Assembly: GCF_047495875.1 (NCBI RefSeq)
Contig: NC_092459.1
Coordinates: 7,382,965 to 7,446,964 of the forward strand
DNA length: 64,000 nucleotides
Direction of reading: 5' to 3'
DNA from: Pithys albifrons albifrons
Lineage: Eukaryota; Chordata; Aves; Passeriformes; Thamnophilidae
The position numbers and the translations under genes are program-made. Below the pieces are notes generated by a model. That model worked only from the letters and a program-made list of their open reading frames with translations. It made no database searches and had not been told where the DNA came from. Positions 23,806 through 36,410 of this stretch are shown in pieces; within the stretch, counting starts at the first letter, position 1; every line of letters starts with the position of its first letter.

Positions 23806-26800
23806 TATGTAAGTGATAATAAATCTATCATGTCTTGGCAAAATCTTCCAGAGGGTAATAGTTTTAATAACTGCTAAAAAGGTTTGCTGTGCTTTCTGAG
23901 TATCTCTTGCTTCAAATTTCAGCTATTCGGTTCTTGTGCATGCCTTGTCCATTAGCTGGTAAAAAAAAACATATTACCAGATATGTTCTCTGAGTAAACT
24001 GTGGTGAAACCACTTCTTAACCTTCTCCTTTGTATACTAAATCAACTGAGTTCCTGAAACTCCTCCTACAGTGACATGCTTTCAAAATTCAAATAATTAC
24101 ATTAAACATGTTGAGGCATGATTTTCCTTTCAAAAAAGAGTCCTTTCTGGCTGCATAAAACACCCCTCATGGAAATAAATAATATTTCCTCTGTCTTTGG
24201 TTTGTGACATTGTGAAGATGTTACAGAGAAACTTTTGGCCTGTCTCCAGGCCAAATAAACAATTTCACAATTAGCATCTCAGAATATCCCCTATGTGCAA
24301 ACTGTGCTCCAAAATAAAAGTGGATTTTAGTCCAAAAATGTTAGTCTGAGTTCAAAGAGTGCTAAGGAGTATAAACAGCTTATTCAGCACTATATGCTTT
24401 GGGAATTTTTTCCATGGAGACAAGCTCTTTCTGAAAACAAGAATGGCACTAATTTGTCCATATGCATATAATTCATTCCTCTGATTTTCTTGGAGATTTG
24501 TTAGAAGATGAGAAGTGATCTTTATACTTCACACCTTCAAATGTGAAACAGCAGATCTTACAAGATACATATTGCCAAAGGAAGAAAAAATATATCAATA
24601 TAATTCTATGGATTTGGTAGTAGAAATACTCAGCGTTTCATGTTAGATCTGGATTTCAGGTGTATTTTTTCTCACATCTCCAGATTGTTCTGTTGTATAA
24701 GATTGATGTTGAAGCATGATCTTCTGGTTGAATGAAATGCTGAAAACCAAAAAATCAGCATGCATTCAACTTGTTTTGTAGGGATTATATAGTGATGATA
24801 GCTACTGAAAAAAAATAACCTTTCTTTAAATCTTGATTTTCAAGTTCATACCTCTCCTTAGACTTCCAGGCATACACTGTAGGAAGGAATACATCTTCCC
24901 AAATGTTAATTTTTCATTTTCCACATCCACCTTGCCAAATCTTATGACTCAATTTACTTTGCAGATATTTCATTTTCTGTAGTGTTAACACTAGAAGCAC
25001 TCACTGCATGGAGATGTAAATCACACTCCGATACACTGTATTTCCAGAATTCTCACTGAGGCAAGAATAAGTAAAAACTGGTGAGAGGACTTTTCAAAGC
25101 ACACAACTTGGAGCAACATTACCAGAGAACTTTTACTCCATAAATAAAACTGTGTTTTCAAGCTCTCTAGAATACCTTCATAGATTCAGACAAGATGCAA
25201 GTAAAAAGGGCAGCATCTGAAGATCAACAGGAACTGCTCATTGTAGAAGATCCAAATGCACATGAGAAGTCTATGTAAGATTCTCTGTTGAAGGCTGAGC
25301 ACCTTCATAGAAACACAGCTTTCATGCTTGTGCATTGCCCCAGGTTTCACCAAAACCCTGCTAGAAACCAGTGCTTTTACCTCTAGAAAATACTGAGTTT
25401 CAATCCTTATGGCTGGAACCTAAATCCTGAGTGTAAGCAAAGTGATTCTCTTTTCCTCTTCAGAGGCACACCAGACTCCACATGCTACACATTGGACCAG
25501 ACAGTCACTTAATTCAGAGGACTAACTAAATTCCCACCACACTGGGATGTGCATATCAGGCAAGGAACTATCTTTTTGCTCATTCTCTCTTTCTTTATTA
25601 AAATGAAACTTTAGCATATAACTGGAATCCACTTTGACATTTACTGCCAGAGAAACAAGACCATGCCAGTTGCACCGGCACAACAGCTGAAGATATTCAG
25701 GTACCTCTGAGTTGTCTGAACAGCGTTATTCTGGGAATTTTCTAGTTTGCTAATACTTTAATAGCACTAATCTTGCTTTGCAACTAACATCCAAACAGAC
25801 ACTTGGGCATTTCAAACCTTCTTTTGAAATTTAATTCATTATCATGAGGTTGACCCTCGCAGTCCCTCTCCCCCATGGTGACGTGCTTTAACCTCAGAGG
25901 AAAGGGCTCAAACCTTTCAAACAAGTCAGGCTGGAGCATGATTCCATTTTCCTCTTCTGCATTTTTTTCTCACCAACTTTTCTCATCATCAGTTTCAGCT
26001 TCCCTTTAAGGTAGATTTTCTATTTAATTTTGCTTCATGTCTCCAGTACTGCAATTTAATGCCACCCTATTTAAATTAAAAGAACATTGTTTTACAGATT
26101 AAAAAAAAAAAGTGCAAGTCTTTTAATCTTTCTATTTTTTCTCTGGAGGGCAAGTTTCTTTTAATCACTTTCCTGAGCACAATTTAGGACATGTAATTAT
26201 ACCTCAAAACAAAAGGAAATGAATCAATATAATACTTTGATTTTAGGAAACACCAAATATAGTTAATCTAAGGATTTTTGATACAGTTGTCACTGCCAAA
26301 GACCAAAGCGCTTCTTAAGGGAGAATAAATAAGATGATGTGGCACTTGTTACAGAGCACTCTTTCTGAAATGCACAATTGTTGTCTGGAGGGATTATGGT
26401 TCAGGTCTAACTTGTAAACCTACTGTGAAATAACACACACAGTTTCTGGCACACTGCTGCAGTCCTGCTTTCAGAAAAATAAACTTTTTGATTGCTTTTT
26501 TTTTACCATAGTCATTCTACTTCGCACTCGTGTACTAAAATCCAAACCTTCCTAAACCTGTGCAAACGTTGTTCTCTGAAGGACAAGCAACCCTCCCTCC
26601 ACAGAGTGGTCACAGCAGAGTAACAGCCTGCAGGTCACTTTTCAGGGTCAGTGTATCTCCCTGTGTGACCCTGGTTTTACAATACCTTGGTGATGAAACA
26701 ACTGTCAATGTCATACCTCTGTGCTACAACCTTTGTAGCTGGTGAGAAGCTGGTTTGCTCTGATGTTCCTCACAAGGTTCACTCTCCAGCTGTGCAAGCA

Positions 26801-29074
26801 TTTCACTCCCAATGACCAGTCATGCTGACTTTCCAATGCCCTTATTTATTTCTAATCTTTATTAATTTATCCGCTCTCACTTCCTAAAGTAGTGTACACC
26901 ATACTCTGCTAAAACAAAGGAAAATATTAATCAGGATTAATAGCACTATTATAACCAAATGGATTCAATAGAATTGCAATGGCTAAGAGAGAATATTAAA
27001 TTGCAGATGAAAAACGTATGCAGGAATAACAAGGTGTTGGAAACCAACATCTTTTTTTTCAAGAGTTATTAAAAATTAAGCAGCTGCAGTAGACCCTTCA
27101 TGTACCCTTCACTGCACCTGCAAGCCAGGACAAAATGAGCAGAATTTTGCCTTTGGTTGAAGATGTCAGGAAGAGGAAGGGGTTTTGTACTGAGTTCCCC
27201 AATTTCTACATCACGCATGCCTGGTCATACGTAGTGGGAACTGACATTGCCAGTAGTTCCCGTGAAGAGCAGAGTAACATTAAGCACTTCTGGACCATAA
27301 ATCCACTTTCCTAAGGAGACACGGGAACCTGGGATAAGATCCACAGTGGGACTAGGTGCCACAGCACTGAGGTGCACAGGCAGTGGGTTCCCAGGTACTC
27401 ACTGTCTCCAACAACATAGCTGAGAGAGGCATTTGGGCTCCCTAAACTGAGCATCCTGAAAACAGGAGCCACAAACTAGCCCAGTGGGCAAAGAGCCATG
27501 TAAATTAGTCACTGAGAAATCTTCTAGTGGGGTCAAGGATGCCGCACTTGGATGGTGTTCACAGCCCTGTGGTGTGGACAGCCCCATCCCCACCCTCCAC
27601 TGGAGTTCATTTTTCCCATAATGCACAACCCCAGGATGCAGGAAATGGGAGTTCACATAATTCCCTGGCCTGAGAAAACATCTACACTTCAGAAAGTTAG
27701 TTTCAGGGTTGTATTTTTGCCTAGAGGATGAGAAAGGAACATACAGAGCATCTAAACCACAAAAAGCTTTTCCAGTTCTGGTTGAGTTTTTTTTCAACAA
27801 AGAAGAAAACAAAGGGGAGAAAGAACACCAAATTTTGGCCAGAATAAAAATCTATTCTTGAGTGAAAAGGAAATTTTTCCTTCCTCTGTCCCATGAAAAC
27901 TACACAGTGACTCTTGCTGTTCAAGGAATAACTTTATACACCTCTAACACCCCTCTGCTTCTTGGGTAAAGTGCTAGGGGTGTATGAAAAACAATCAACA
28001 ACAGTTTACCAACCCTCTGCTAAAAGCAGCAGTCATGAAACAACCATCAGAATGTGGTCCATGGTGAAAATAGGAGCTAATGAGGGGCCTGGCCACGTGC
28101 AGCAGCCCTGTGCCAAGGACCACAGCAGAGAGGCTGCGGAGGTTTGCCAGTGGGAAGGATGCTTGGACAGCCTGTGATTGTCAAGGTGAAGTCTGGTTCT
28201 CCCAACTGTCTCCCCAGGACCCACCTTCTTGATGCTCACTCCCAGCAATGTTTTATAACAACAAAAGGGACCATCAAACCAATTCCAAATGACAACGCTG
28301 CATGAATATGTCTACACTCTGGTGTGTTTGCTGCTGTCCACAGGTGGGAACACATGAGGCCCTCAAATACAGTCCAAGTCCTTGAGTCCCTGAAGCAGGG
28401 AGGAAAAACTTTTAAAGTGGGATCTCCCCCATGCCCCACTCTGGCCAATTTCTTTGAACAGTGCTGAAAGTTTTGTTTTCCTTTAGTTAATCTGCTTACA
28501 AAGTCACACAGAATATGGAATTAAAAATGAGACAGACATTTTTTGTTGCCTGCTTTTTGACAGCTTTTGGAAAAGAAACCCCACTTCTGGCTTCTTACCA
28601 GAAGGATTATGTTGTTTCATTTATGAAGAATGCATTTTTCATAAGCAACTATTTTACATTGCAAAGTCTAGGCTCTTATTCCAGACAGATAGACTATTTT
28701 TAATAAATTTTCCTTCAAGATCTCAGCTGGCTTTTAAGTCTATGACTGTTAAACTAGAAATACTGTACTTAGAGAACTGCACACAAAGGTATATTCATCA
28801 GGTCTGGGGCTGCTCTCACACTGAAATAGCTCTTTAGAAGTTAAAAAAAATTACAATACATTAATAAAAGTGAACCAATTATAGAGAGCCTGTACTCAGT
28901 CTCAGAAGGCTGTGATTGCAACCTGTGGCTGTGGCTGGGCAGGAAACACTTTTCTTGCCTTGCAAATATTCCTGGGATTTCAGAAATTACTCCCATTTCC
29001 ATATGTAGAAAAAGAGAGCTATTTTACAGTTTTCCTTTAAATGAAAGAGCAGAGACAGGCAGAGAGCCCACAGG
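23806..29074. other. AT-rich unique desert interval
   Basis: No coding sequence, repeat family or RNA gene is recognised across about 5 kb. Open frames are few and short, in line with the AT-rich composition. Confidence 0.65.
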
Positions 29075-29135
29075 GCTGTGGTTAGGGCTCTCACCTAGGA
29101 TGAAAGGGATTTAGGATCAGATTAGCTGTGTTTGC
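29075..29135 (+). repeat. tRNA-derived SINE-like fragment
   Basis: The stretch gtggttagggctctcaccta (29078-29097) resembles the A-box half of tRNA-derived amniote SINEs. About 36 bases downstream ggatcagatta (29114-29124) is a weakened B box. The spacing fits a tRNA-like RNA polymerase III promoter. There is no intact cloverleaf and no A-rich tail, so this is a decayed SINE head or tRNA relic. Confidence 0.35.
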
Positions 29136-30822
29136 TGTGGTTTGCAGGGGGGACTGGGGCACTGGGTTCTCAGAGGAACCAAGTGCTCATTAGGCTGCTG
29201 GCCTTTTCAGCCTTCTTGGTTGAAGATTTTCAGTTTTGTCCACCAGATCAAGGACTTGAACCTAATGAACCTCCATGGGAGACTGATGCCAAAACCATCT
29301 GCTCTAGACACCCAAAACTGGTTAGGCATGACAAGTACCAGTTAGATGGGTAAGGCATCGCAAGAGTGATTCAGGTCACCCAAATTCCCTGTCTTGACTC
29401 CTGGCAGGGTTCCTGGGCAGACCTGCTGTTCCTGAGCCTGTGGTGTGCCCATGTCAGCAGCTGCCTCTGTCTGCCCACCCTGGGCAATGCTGAAGGGGCA
29501 TTTCATGAGTGGGGATGTACCAACAGCAATGTCAGAGGAACAGGGTGCTGGCTGTGTCTCATGTCCCTGAGGTGCAAGCAGCAGGTCCCTGCTCCACCAG
29601 AAGTTCAGAAACATGAACGTGACTCCTGCACAGTGTACTAATCCTGCAACCTCATCCACATCTGCCCTTAGAGAGACAGGATCTAGCATTCAGGCTGGAA
29701 ACCGGGCTAAAATAGGGATGGTTTCTGTCCTTCATAAACAAACCATGCCATTGCTGTGGAAAAACTCATGGAAGTGGAAGAAAGGGTGACCCCAAGTTGA
29801 GTTCAATGTAGTCTGAGAAAGAAAACCCTGTGACTCTCTCCCTACACCCAGAACTGTCTGTTGTTGGTGACAAATATAATTCTCTTTACTCCCTTCTCAC
29901 CTGCTCCTGGCACACCTGCATCATGCTCACTGACCTGTATCATACTCACTGGGTAAAAGGTTTCTCCAACTTCAGAAACTGCTCTTCTTTAAAAAATTTC
30001 TGGTTTACATTGATGGCCAGTGTAATGGGAAGTGAGGCCAGGAGGGGATCTCACCCAGTCTCCTGCATATCATAGGAAATGAAGTATCACACAAATTCCC
30101 TAGCGTGAGCCCAGTTCAGAGGAACGAAATGCTACATTTCAGCATTTGCTTTTTATCCTTATTGGTTCTTCTCTGCATACAACTCTTCTCTCTATTAAAC
30201 AACTAAGAAAAATGAGTGTGCAGAAGAGGTAAAACCTGAATGGAAAACTCCTACTAAGAACTACTTTAACTTAGGTTGTTACTCTGGGGAGAACACCACT
30301 AGAAAAAATGTGAAAGAAAACTTTTTCTACATTTATTTTTTCACTTGATTTGTCAAAGTCGAAATCATTTCATGCCAGGAAGTTTGCATGTACACAACCC
30401 ACTGACTGGAACCAGCTCTGCTGTGGGGAGCTCAGCCTCAATAATGTACCACATTCTGTGTCCCAGGCACCTCAAAAGGGGTACCCTAATCAGGGGTTAA
30501 GGTATTCCTTATCTTCTGGAGCTGCTCTGAATTGGAGTAGGGCTGATGACAGGCTGGCCTGGGATACAGTCGCAAATGTGTGTTATTGAGGTGATAACCT
30601 AATGAATGAAATTTATCAGGGCACGATTTTAGGTGTCTGTTACTAAAGAAGTTGGTATTTCTTGTTCAGTTTTCCAGGAGTACCTTTAGGATGAGTTACA
30701 ACATACAGAAAATAATCCAGCAAGTTACAACATGCAGTCTGCATAGATCCTGCTTTGACTTCATGGTGGCCCCAGGTGCTTATTGTGTAACAATTTGCAG
30801 TATCTTATTTATCGTATTTTCT

Positions 30823-30866
30823 TTTTAAACTCACTATTGCCTGGTTTTAAACTCACTACTGCCTTG
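30823..30866 (+). repeat. 22-bp direct tandem duplication
   Basis: The 22-base unit at 30823-30844 (ttttaaactcactattgcct plus gg) is repeated immediately at 30845-30866 with two substitutions. Confidence 0.85.
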
Positions 30867-33841
30867 TTAAATTTGATACTCCGTTTAAAGCAAAAATAAT
30901 TTCTATCTCAGAGAACTCAGAGAAGGTGGCTAGAAAGGAAGATACCCTGGGTGTACTGTGGGGATGACTATTCTCCCTCCTGGGGCCAGCAGGACCTTTT
31001 CATGACCACATGTCCTGGGTGGTACTTCTGGGCTGGCCAGCTGCACCCTTGACCTTCACCCCCTGAATCTCATGTCTGACTAGTCTGTGAATACATTTAA
31101 GGCCTTGACTTTTGTTTTTGAGCTTTCAGAAGCAGTTTACATCAGTGGTTAACATGCTTAGATGGGTAGACTCAGAATGAGATGGAAGAACCACAATTTA
31201 TCCAAGTGATGACAACACCAAGGAACACTATATTAATGAGAACTGCTGAGAATGCAGCTTTGATTGGGTTTAGTTCTAAAATGCTCAAATTCAGGTTGGT
31301 CTTGGACTTTCACCCTTTTCAGAAAATCTTGGGCCAGACATTTTGCAGTGAGATATAAAATTGGATGGGTAGACAACATCCAAAATATTAAAAAGAAAAA
31401 ATAAAAAAGAGGAATTCCCCTTTTATGTCTCCCCTTCATTTTAGCACAGCTGCCCAAAGGCAGTAGAGTTCCTCCAAGTGGGATCAAGGGGGATCATGTA
31501 ATGACAAACTAGTCACTGCAGAAAAAATGCCAGTGGGGAAAAAATTCACTTCTTTAGGGGATGAAGTGAGCCTCACACCTTAATTCCCTTAACTGCTCTG
31601 TTTCTCCCAGGCACTCTTCAGGCAGCAAGAGCATGAAAAAGATCCTTTTCAAATAGTGAAAAGGACATCCCTGAAAAGACACTCCTGATAACATGTGGCT
31701 CAAGGTACAGCAGCTGCAGCAGATGTAAAATGATTCTTGCTATTTATGTTTGAACTCTAATACTTTGTTGTATGCCTTGACACAGAGTTTTCCTAAATTT
31801 TTTTTGGAGAAGATCTTGTAGCTGGAGTATAATCAGCACAAAGAACAATGACCTTTTTTTTCTGGTTGATGCTCTTTTTTAAAAAAACCCTCTCTATTAC
31901 TCCCAATGTTGGCTTTAGCATAATCACTAGATGGAGGACAGGCTGTTCACGTGCACACAAATACACACAGAGAAACAAGAAGTTGTTTTCATATTATCCA
32001 TCATCCATCCAAATCCACTCTGCCTCCTGTTCAAATAGACAACATTATTAGCTTTACCCTTTACCCTTCAATTACCCAGCACACCATGAGTTATGAGGTC
32101 AGTCTTGCAGCACTTCCTCAACTTTCAGAGCAGCATGGAGCTCAAATAAACAGATAGAAACAAACAAACAGAAGAGTATTTATTTCCCTGGATTTCCATG
32201 CACATTGATGCTACAGAGCAGACAGGACACTATAAATGAGGAAATATGACCCTTAGAGTTCAGTATGAATTTTAGTTCTCTAGATCCTCATTTTGGGCTC
32301 TTGATTGATTTTGGGAATTATTTTGTAATACAAAGGTGGCAAATTCTGATTATGTGGTTCCTTCATAATCCTGTTCTCACCCTTCCTAGAGTTTTACTAA
32401 GGTGGATATCACTGACCATCCTGAAAGGAAAGGGAACAAGTAGGTTTCTTAAATATTTTCCCCATAGTCACACAAGGGATCACTGACAGCTCAGAACAGC
32501 TAACCTGATTCAACACCTAACATTTATACCAATTCTCCACTTACAGCCATCATGCATGGCATTACCCTACCCAGCAGGCCACCATGCCTTGTGTGAAAGT
32601 TTCTGGAACATTCTCTTTTGGATATCAATATTGAAATGCATCAATCACCACCACTAATCTCCACTGGGTCAAGGGTTCCTGGTACGACAGGATTTATTAG
32701 ATATCATGTTTTCCATGAACTTGAAAGAGCTTTGGAAAGGTGTAAGCTATTGTAAAGTAAAATCTACTAGCATTTTTTTTTTTAAATAACTATTTGTATG
32801 AGAAACTGTGCGTCTCAAGATGACATGATCCTTGATCAATGTCCTTTGCTGGACATTCTTGCTGTTCTTAAAGAAGTTATTGACCATAGGTTGTGCACAG
32901 AGGGCAGGGACCCCTGTGTCTTGGGAATATCATTTTATGACCAAGAAACTATGACAGACTCTTGGGGCTCCCCTGAGTCAGCTACTGTACTGCCAGTTAA
33001 TCTGCCAGAACAAGGACAGATTTTTCTCCCATAACACCCAAACGAGAGGCGGAACTTGCTGTCTACTGAAATACCAGTAGGGAGTCAACAAGCTCCCTGA
33101 ACTTTCAGTAGGTGCCCACCGCCATGAGTCCATTGCCTTCCCACTTGTTTTGCCTTGCAGTAAAAGTGTGAATGACCTTAGAAATGTGACATATTTGAGA
33201 CCCACCACCACCACAGTCACCCACTCAGACAGTATTCAGATGCAGTTTCATGACAGTTCCTACTCACTGTTATGAACCCTATTGCCTGTGAAGCACAGCG
33301 AACACCCTTCCTCACCAGCAGTAGTCCCATAACTCTGCAGGAACTGCTGCATGGATGTGCAGGATGGGACTGTGCTTCCCTCTTAGCTCACACCCAGACC
33401 TTCATCCAATGTCCTGAGCATTCAATGACTTTGAAGCTCCAGTGACTTACGATTGAGTATTCAGCTTTGAGCTGAACACGTCCTCCAAGGTCTCCCTGCA
33501 AGTAAAGGACAGACTCCTTCACATCAGTGCTTCATAGGATGACACATGCTCCCTTTCAGGGGGTGCCAACAGACATCTCCAGTGTCTCTGACAGTGTTGC
33601 TTTCAGATTTGAAATCTCTTCAGCTCTCTGAGCTACTTCCAAACACAAAGTGAACAGAATCTGTGCAGTGGCATATTCTCATTTCTGCTAAGACCCTGGA
33701 GCATTTGTTTGAAAAGACATAAACACCCTTATTCACATCACGGTGCTCATCTGAAGAGCAGTCTGGTGGTTCAAATGCCACCCCAATAAACCATTTTACT
33801 GGTCAAAGGACATGAAGTGCAGAAAGTTGTAGATTTACAGC

Positions 33842-33879
33842 ATTATTATTACTACTACTACTACTACTACAATAATAAA
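33842..33879 (+). repeat. (ATT)n(ACT)n(AAT)n trinucleotide microsatellite
   Basis: Three ATT units are followed by eight or so ACT units and a short AAT run. It is a compound simple repeat. Confidence 0.9.
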
Positions 33880-34180
33880 CCTAAAATAACATGTAATAAT
33901 TGGGCCAGGAAGGGAAAAGAAATGAGGGAAGCAATTGACTGATATCTGAAAAATTGTGGCAGAATTGTCTGGGATGTGTTTTCCATCATCATGATGAGGT
34001 TTCACAAATGAAGATTTTGGGAAGTGCTCTACCCACATGGGTGTACCCTTTGAGCCTGCACAGAGGATTTTTTAGGTGAGGCACAGCATGTGTGAAACTG
34101 GCCCCACCCTTTACTCCTAAGGTTCATCTGCTATAACTGAGTGAGCTTGGATGGTGACAGTGAAGTCCTCAGGTCTAGAA

Positions 34181-34286
34181 CCTACAGCCCCCAGTATTCC
34201 CAGGAGGTCTCCCATCCAAGTACTAACCAGACTTGACCCTGCTAAGATCAGATGACATCGACTATCAGGGTGGCATGGCCATAGTT
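34181..34286 (-). pseudogene. 5S rRNA pseudogene
   Basis: The reverse complement of this stretch aligns along nearly the full 5S ribosomal RNA. The 5' portion reads ggccatgccaccctga, the middle has agcagggtc and ggttagtacttggatgggag, and the 3' end has cctgggaatactggg followed by ctgtagg. 5S rRNA is the 120-nt RNA of the large ribosomal subunit, transcribed by RNA polymerase III from an internal promoter. About 8 bases are missing at the start of the internal control region (between gatct and tagcaggg), and about 4 more are missing or changed in the 5' third. The internal promoter is therefore damaged and a product could not fold normally. It is a single isolated copy without a visible tail or target-site duplication. 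An AmnSINE1-type 5S-headed SINE is less likely, because conservation is high and no SINE body follows. Confidence 0.88.
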
Positions 34287-36340
34287 AGTGTTCTCCACTA
34301 CTTCATTAAATCACCCAGAAGTAAAAGACTACTTCTGACTAAGGGTGTTTCATTACCAAGAACATGTTCCCACATTCAGCAACAGCTTTTGCTCAACTTC
34401 AGCTGAATTCTCTTGCATCACAAACATCCCTGGGCTCTTACATCATCCTGGCTGTGGACACAGCTGTAAAATCACGCCCTTCCCTAGTCAATGTAAGGCA
34501 AAATGTTTGTTTCAATAATGCTGGCTAGGCCAAGTTCATTCATAATTGAATCAGTGGTTTATTTCTTTGTCTTTTCACTGACCACTCATTCATCGCTTCC
34601 AGCCACAGGGTTCAAAGACCTGCTGGAAGGCACACATTATAAAATCTTTTCAAAACCCAGCACAAGTAGGATGGCAAACCCCAAGGGCCAGGCTGTCAGC
34701 CGTCTGAGGCAGCATGCTCTGCCACCACAGCCCATCAGCCTCAACCAGGATCCTGCAGCAGGAAAGCCAGAACAGTCCAGCAAAGATTTCTACAGCAGCT
34801 GGCACCTTGGGGCATACATTCAGTGGCAATGGAAAATGCACTGGTTGAGTCAAAGGCAGCCCAACCCAGGCTCATTCCTCTGTCCTGGTGTCCCCTTGGA
34901 GCTGCTGATGGTCCCCTGGTAGCAAAGCTTTTCAGATGCTGTGATCTCCACCAGCATGTGGCTGCACACAAATCTATCATGGATGCACACTGAACCCATG
35001 TTCTCTTTTTTTTTTTCCTGGTAACAAAGGAAGCTGTACCAGCTTTCTTGTAGCTGCTACCATTTCACATCTCCTGTCCTCCAGACAAGAATTGCCAAGG
35101 TGCACCAAAGCTCCCCCTTGCACAGTGGTGCAGAGACACAGTAGTGGAGGTGCACAGAGCAATTTTCCAGCTCTGTCCTACAACATGTTGTAAGAGGGGA
35201 GATCTGCAAAAGTTTTGAAATTAAGAGGTTTGGAGCAATATTTTAGACCAGTAATGTATCTCAAGGGTGTCTTGCAGCAAGGAGTTCCCATGCACAGCAG
35301 TACAAAGAGAAGCCAGTTTCCTTCATCAAATAACTGTGGTGTACAGGTAGTGGAAGCACAAGTGATAGCAGAGAGTCTATGATTTGGAGCAAACAACAAA
35401 GAAACACATTACTAGCTCTTGTAAACCCCAGCTCCCAGCAGGCAGTCAAACTGACACTCAGGACAGTTTGGTAACATCTTCTTGTGGAGTCCTACTTTTA
35501 GCTCTCCATATTCGGTAACTTTTTAGACTTTCCCCTCCCAAGCAAAATGATTCATTCTCCTGCATGTCCTGCCTCAGTCCTTCCCAAATGAACCCAGAGC
35601 TCCACTCATTTCAAGAAAACCACTTTATTTCAGTCAGTTCTGTATCTCTCTTGTAACCATGTGTGGTCATCTCCAAAGTGGTTAAAGTGATCAGCATTCA
35701 GACTGAACAACCCAAGTCTCAAGTTAATTTCCAATTTTACTGCAAATTGATACCCCTGTTTACTGGACAAACCAGTTGATAGAGAATTTGGATTACCACC
35801 ACTCTTCAAATGATGGCTAAAAGAGAAATACAGTTTTTCACAACAATAAAAATTTTGTAGTGACCAGACCCCAGTCACCTTTTCCAGTTCCATGTCTTGA
35901 AAATATTTTGATCAATTTTCCAGTCTCTCGTCCAGCCATTCCTCCACTTTAGAACAGCTGATTGTTTCATAGAGCCAGGCTCTTCTGATCCATTAGAAAT
36001 TTGCCCAGCAGTTGGAACACAATTTGCAGAAGGAGAGAATAAATTAAGTGGTATATTTGTGATTTTTATGCAAACCGCACAGGAGCCAGTGACTGCTACT
36101 CGTTTAGTCAAATCATCCATTCCCCAGACCAGCAAAGTTTGAGACCTTTTTTCTGGAGAACTATACTGACAAAACTTCCTCTCAGAAGAGGATCCTGGGC
36201 TAGGCAATATTTATTTTAGTTGAAAAAGTAATTATTTTATTGTAGGTTCTTAGATGTAAAAAAATTCTCTTAATAGTAAGCAGAAGGAGGAGTATGATTT
36301 CTACTTTGGTAACATACTGATCAAGATAAGAAATAATTAA
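34287..36340. other. Unique spacer containing a possible exon/retrocopy
   Basis: Apart from the minus-strand candidate at 35624-36207 no gene or repeat family is recognised. Confidence 0.5.
35624..36207 (-). pseudogene. Possible decayed terminal exon or retrocopy
   Basis: Two minus-strand frames abut. A 110-codon frame (36207-35875) overlaps by 19 bases an 87-codon frame (35893-35630) in a different phase. The second ends in a TGA at 35632-35630 that is immediately followed by AATAAA (minus strand, 35629-35624) and then a GT-rich tract, as at a genuine 3' end. Inside the second frame a strong acceptor (tatttctcttttag) precedes base 35816, so an alternative reading is a 187-bp terminal exon encoding about 61 residues and ending HTWLQERYRTD. 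The residues are mixed and protein-like, but I recognise no family. Options are a frameshifted intron-less retrocopy, a real last exon or chance. Confidence 0.2.
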
Positions 36341-36410
36341 TTATACAACTCCTCTGAAATATTATACAACTCCTCTGAAATATTATACAACTCCTCTGAA
36401 ATATTATACA
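36341..36410 (+). repeat. Perfect 21-bp tandem triplication
   Basis: Unit ttatacaactcctctgaaat plus a occurs at 36341-36361, 36362-36382 and 36383-36403 without any mismatch, followed by a 7-base partial fourth copy. Identity between units implies a recent expansion. Confidence 0.95.

Larger units (their letters stand above)
29136..34180. other. Unique spacer with small simple repeats
   Basis: No gene is recognised. The stretch includes a 22-bp tandem duplication at 30823-30866 and a trinucleotide run at 33842-33879. The remainder is ordinary unique sequence. Confidence 0.6.
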
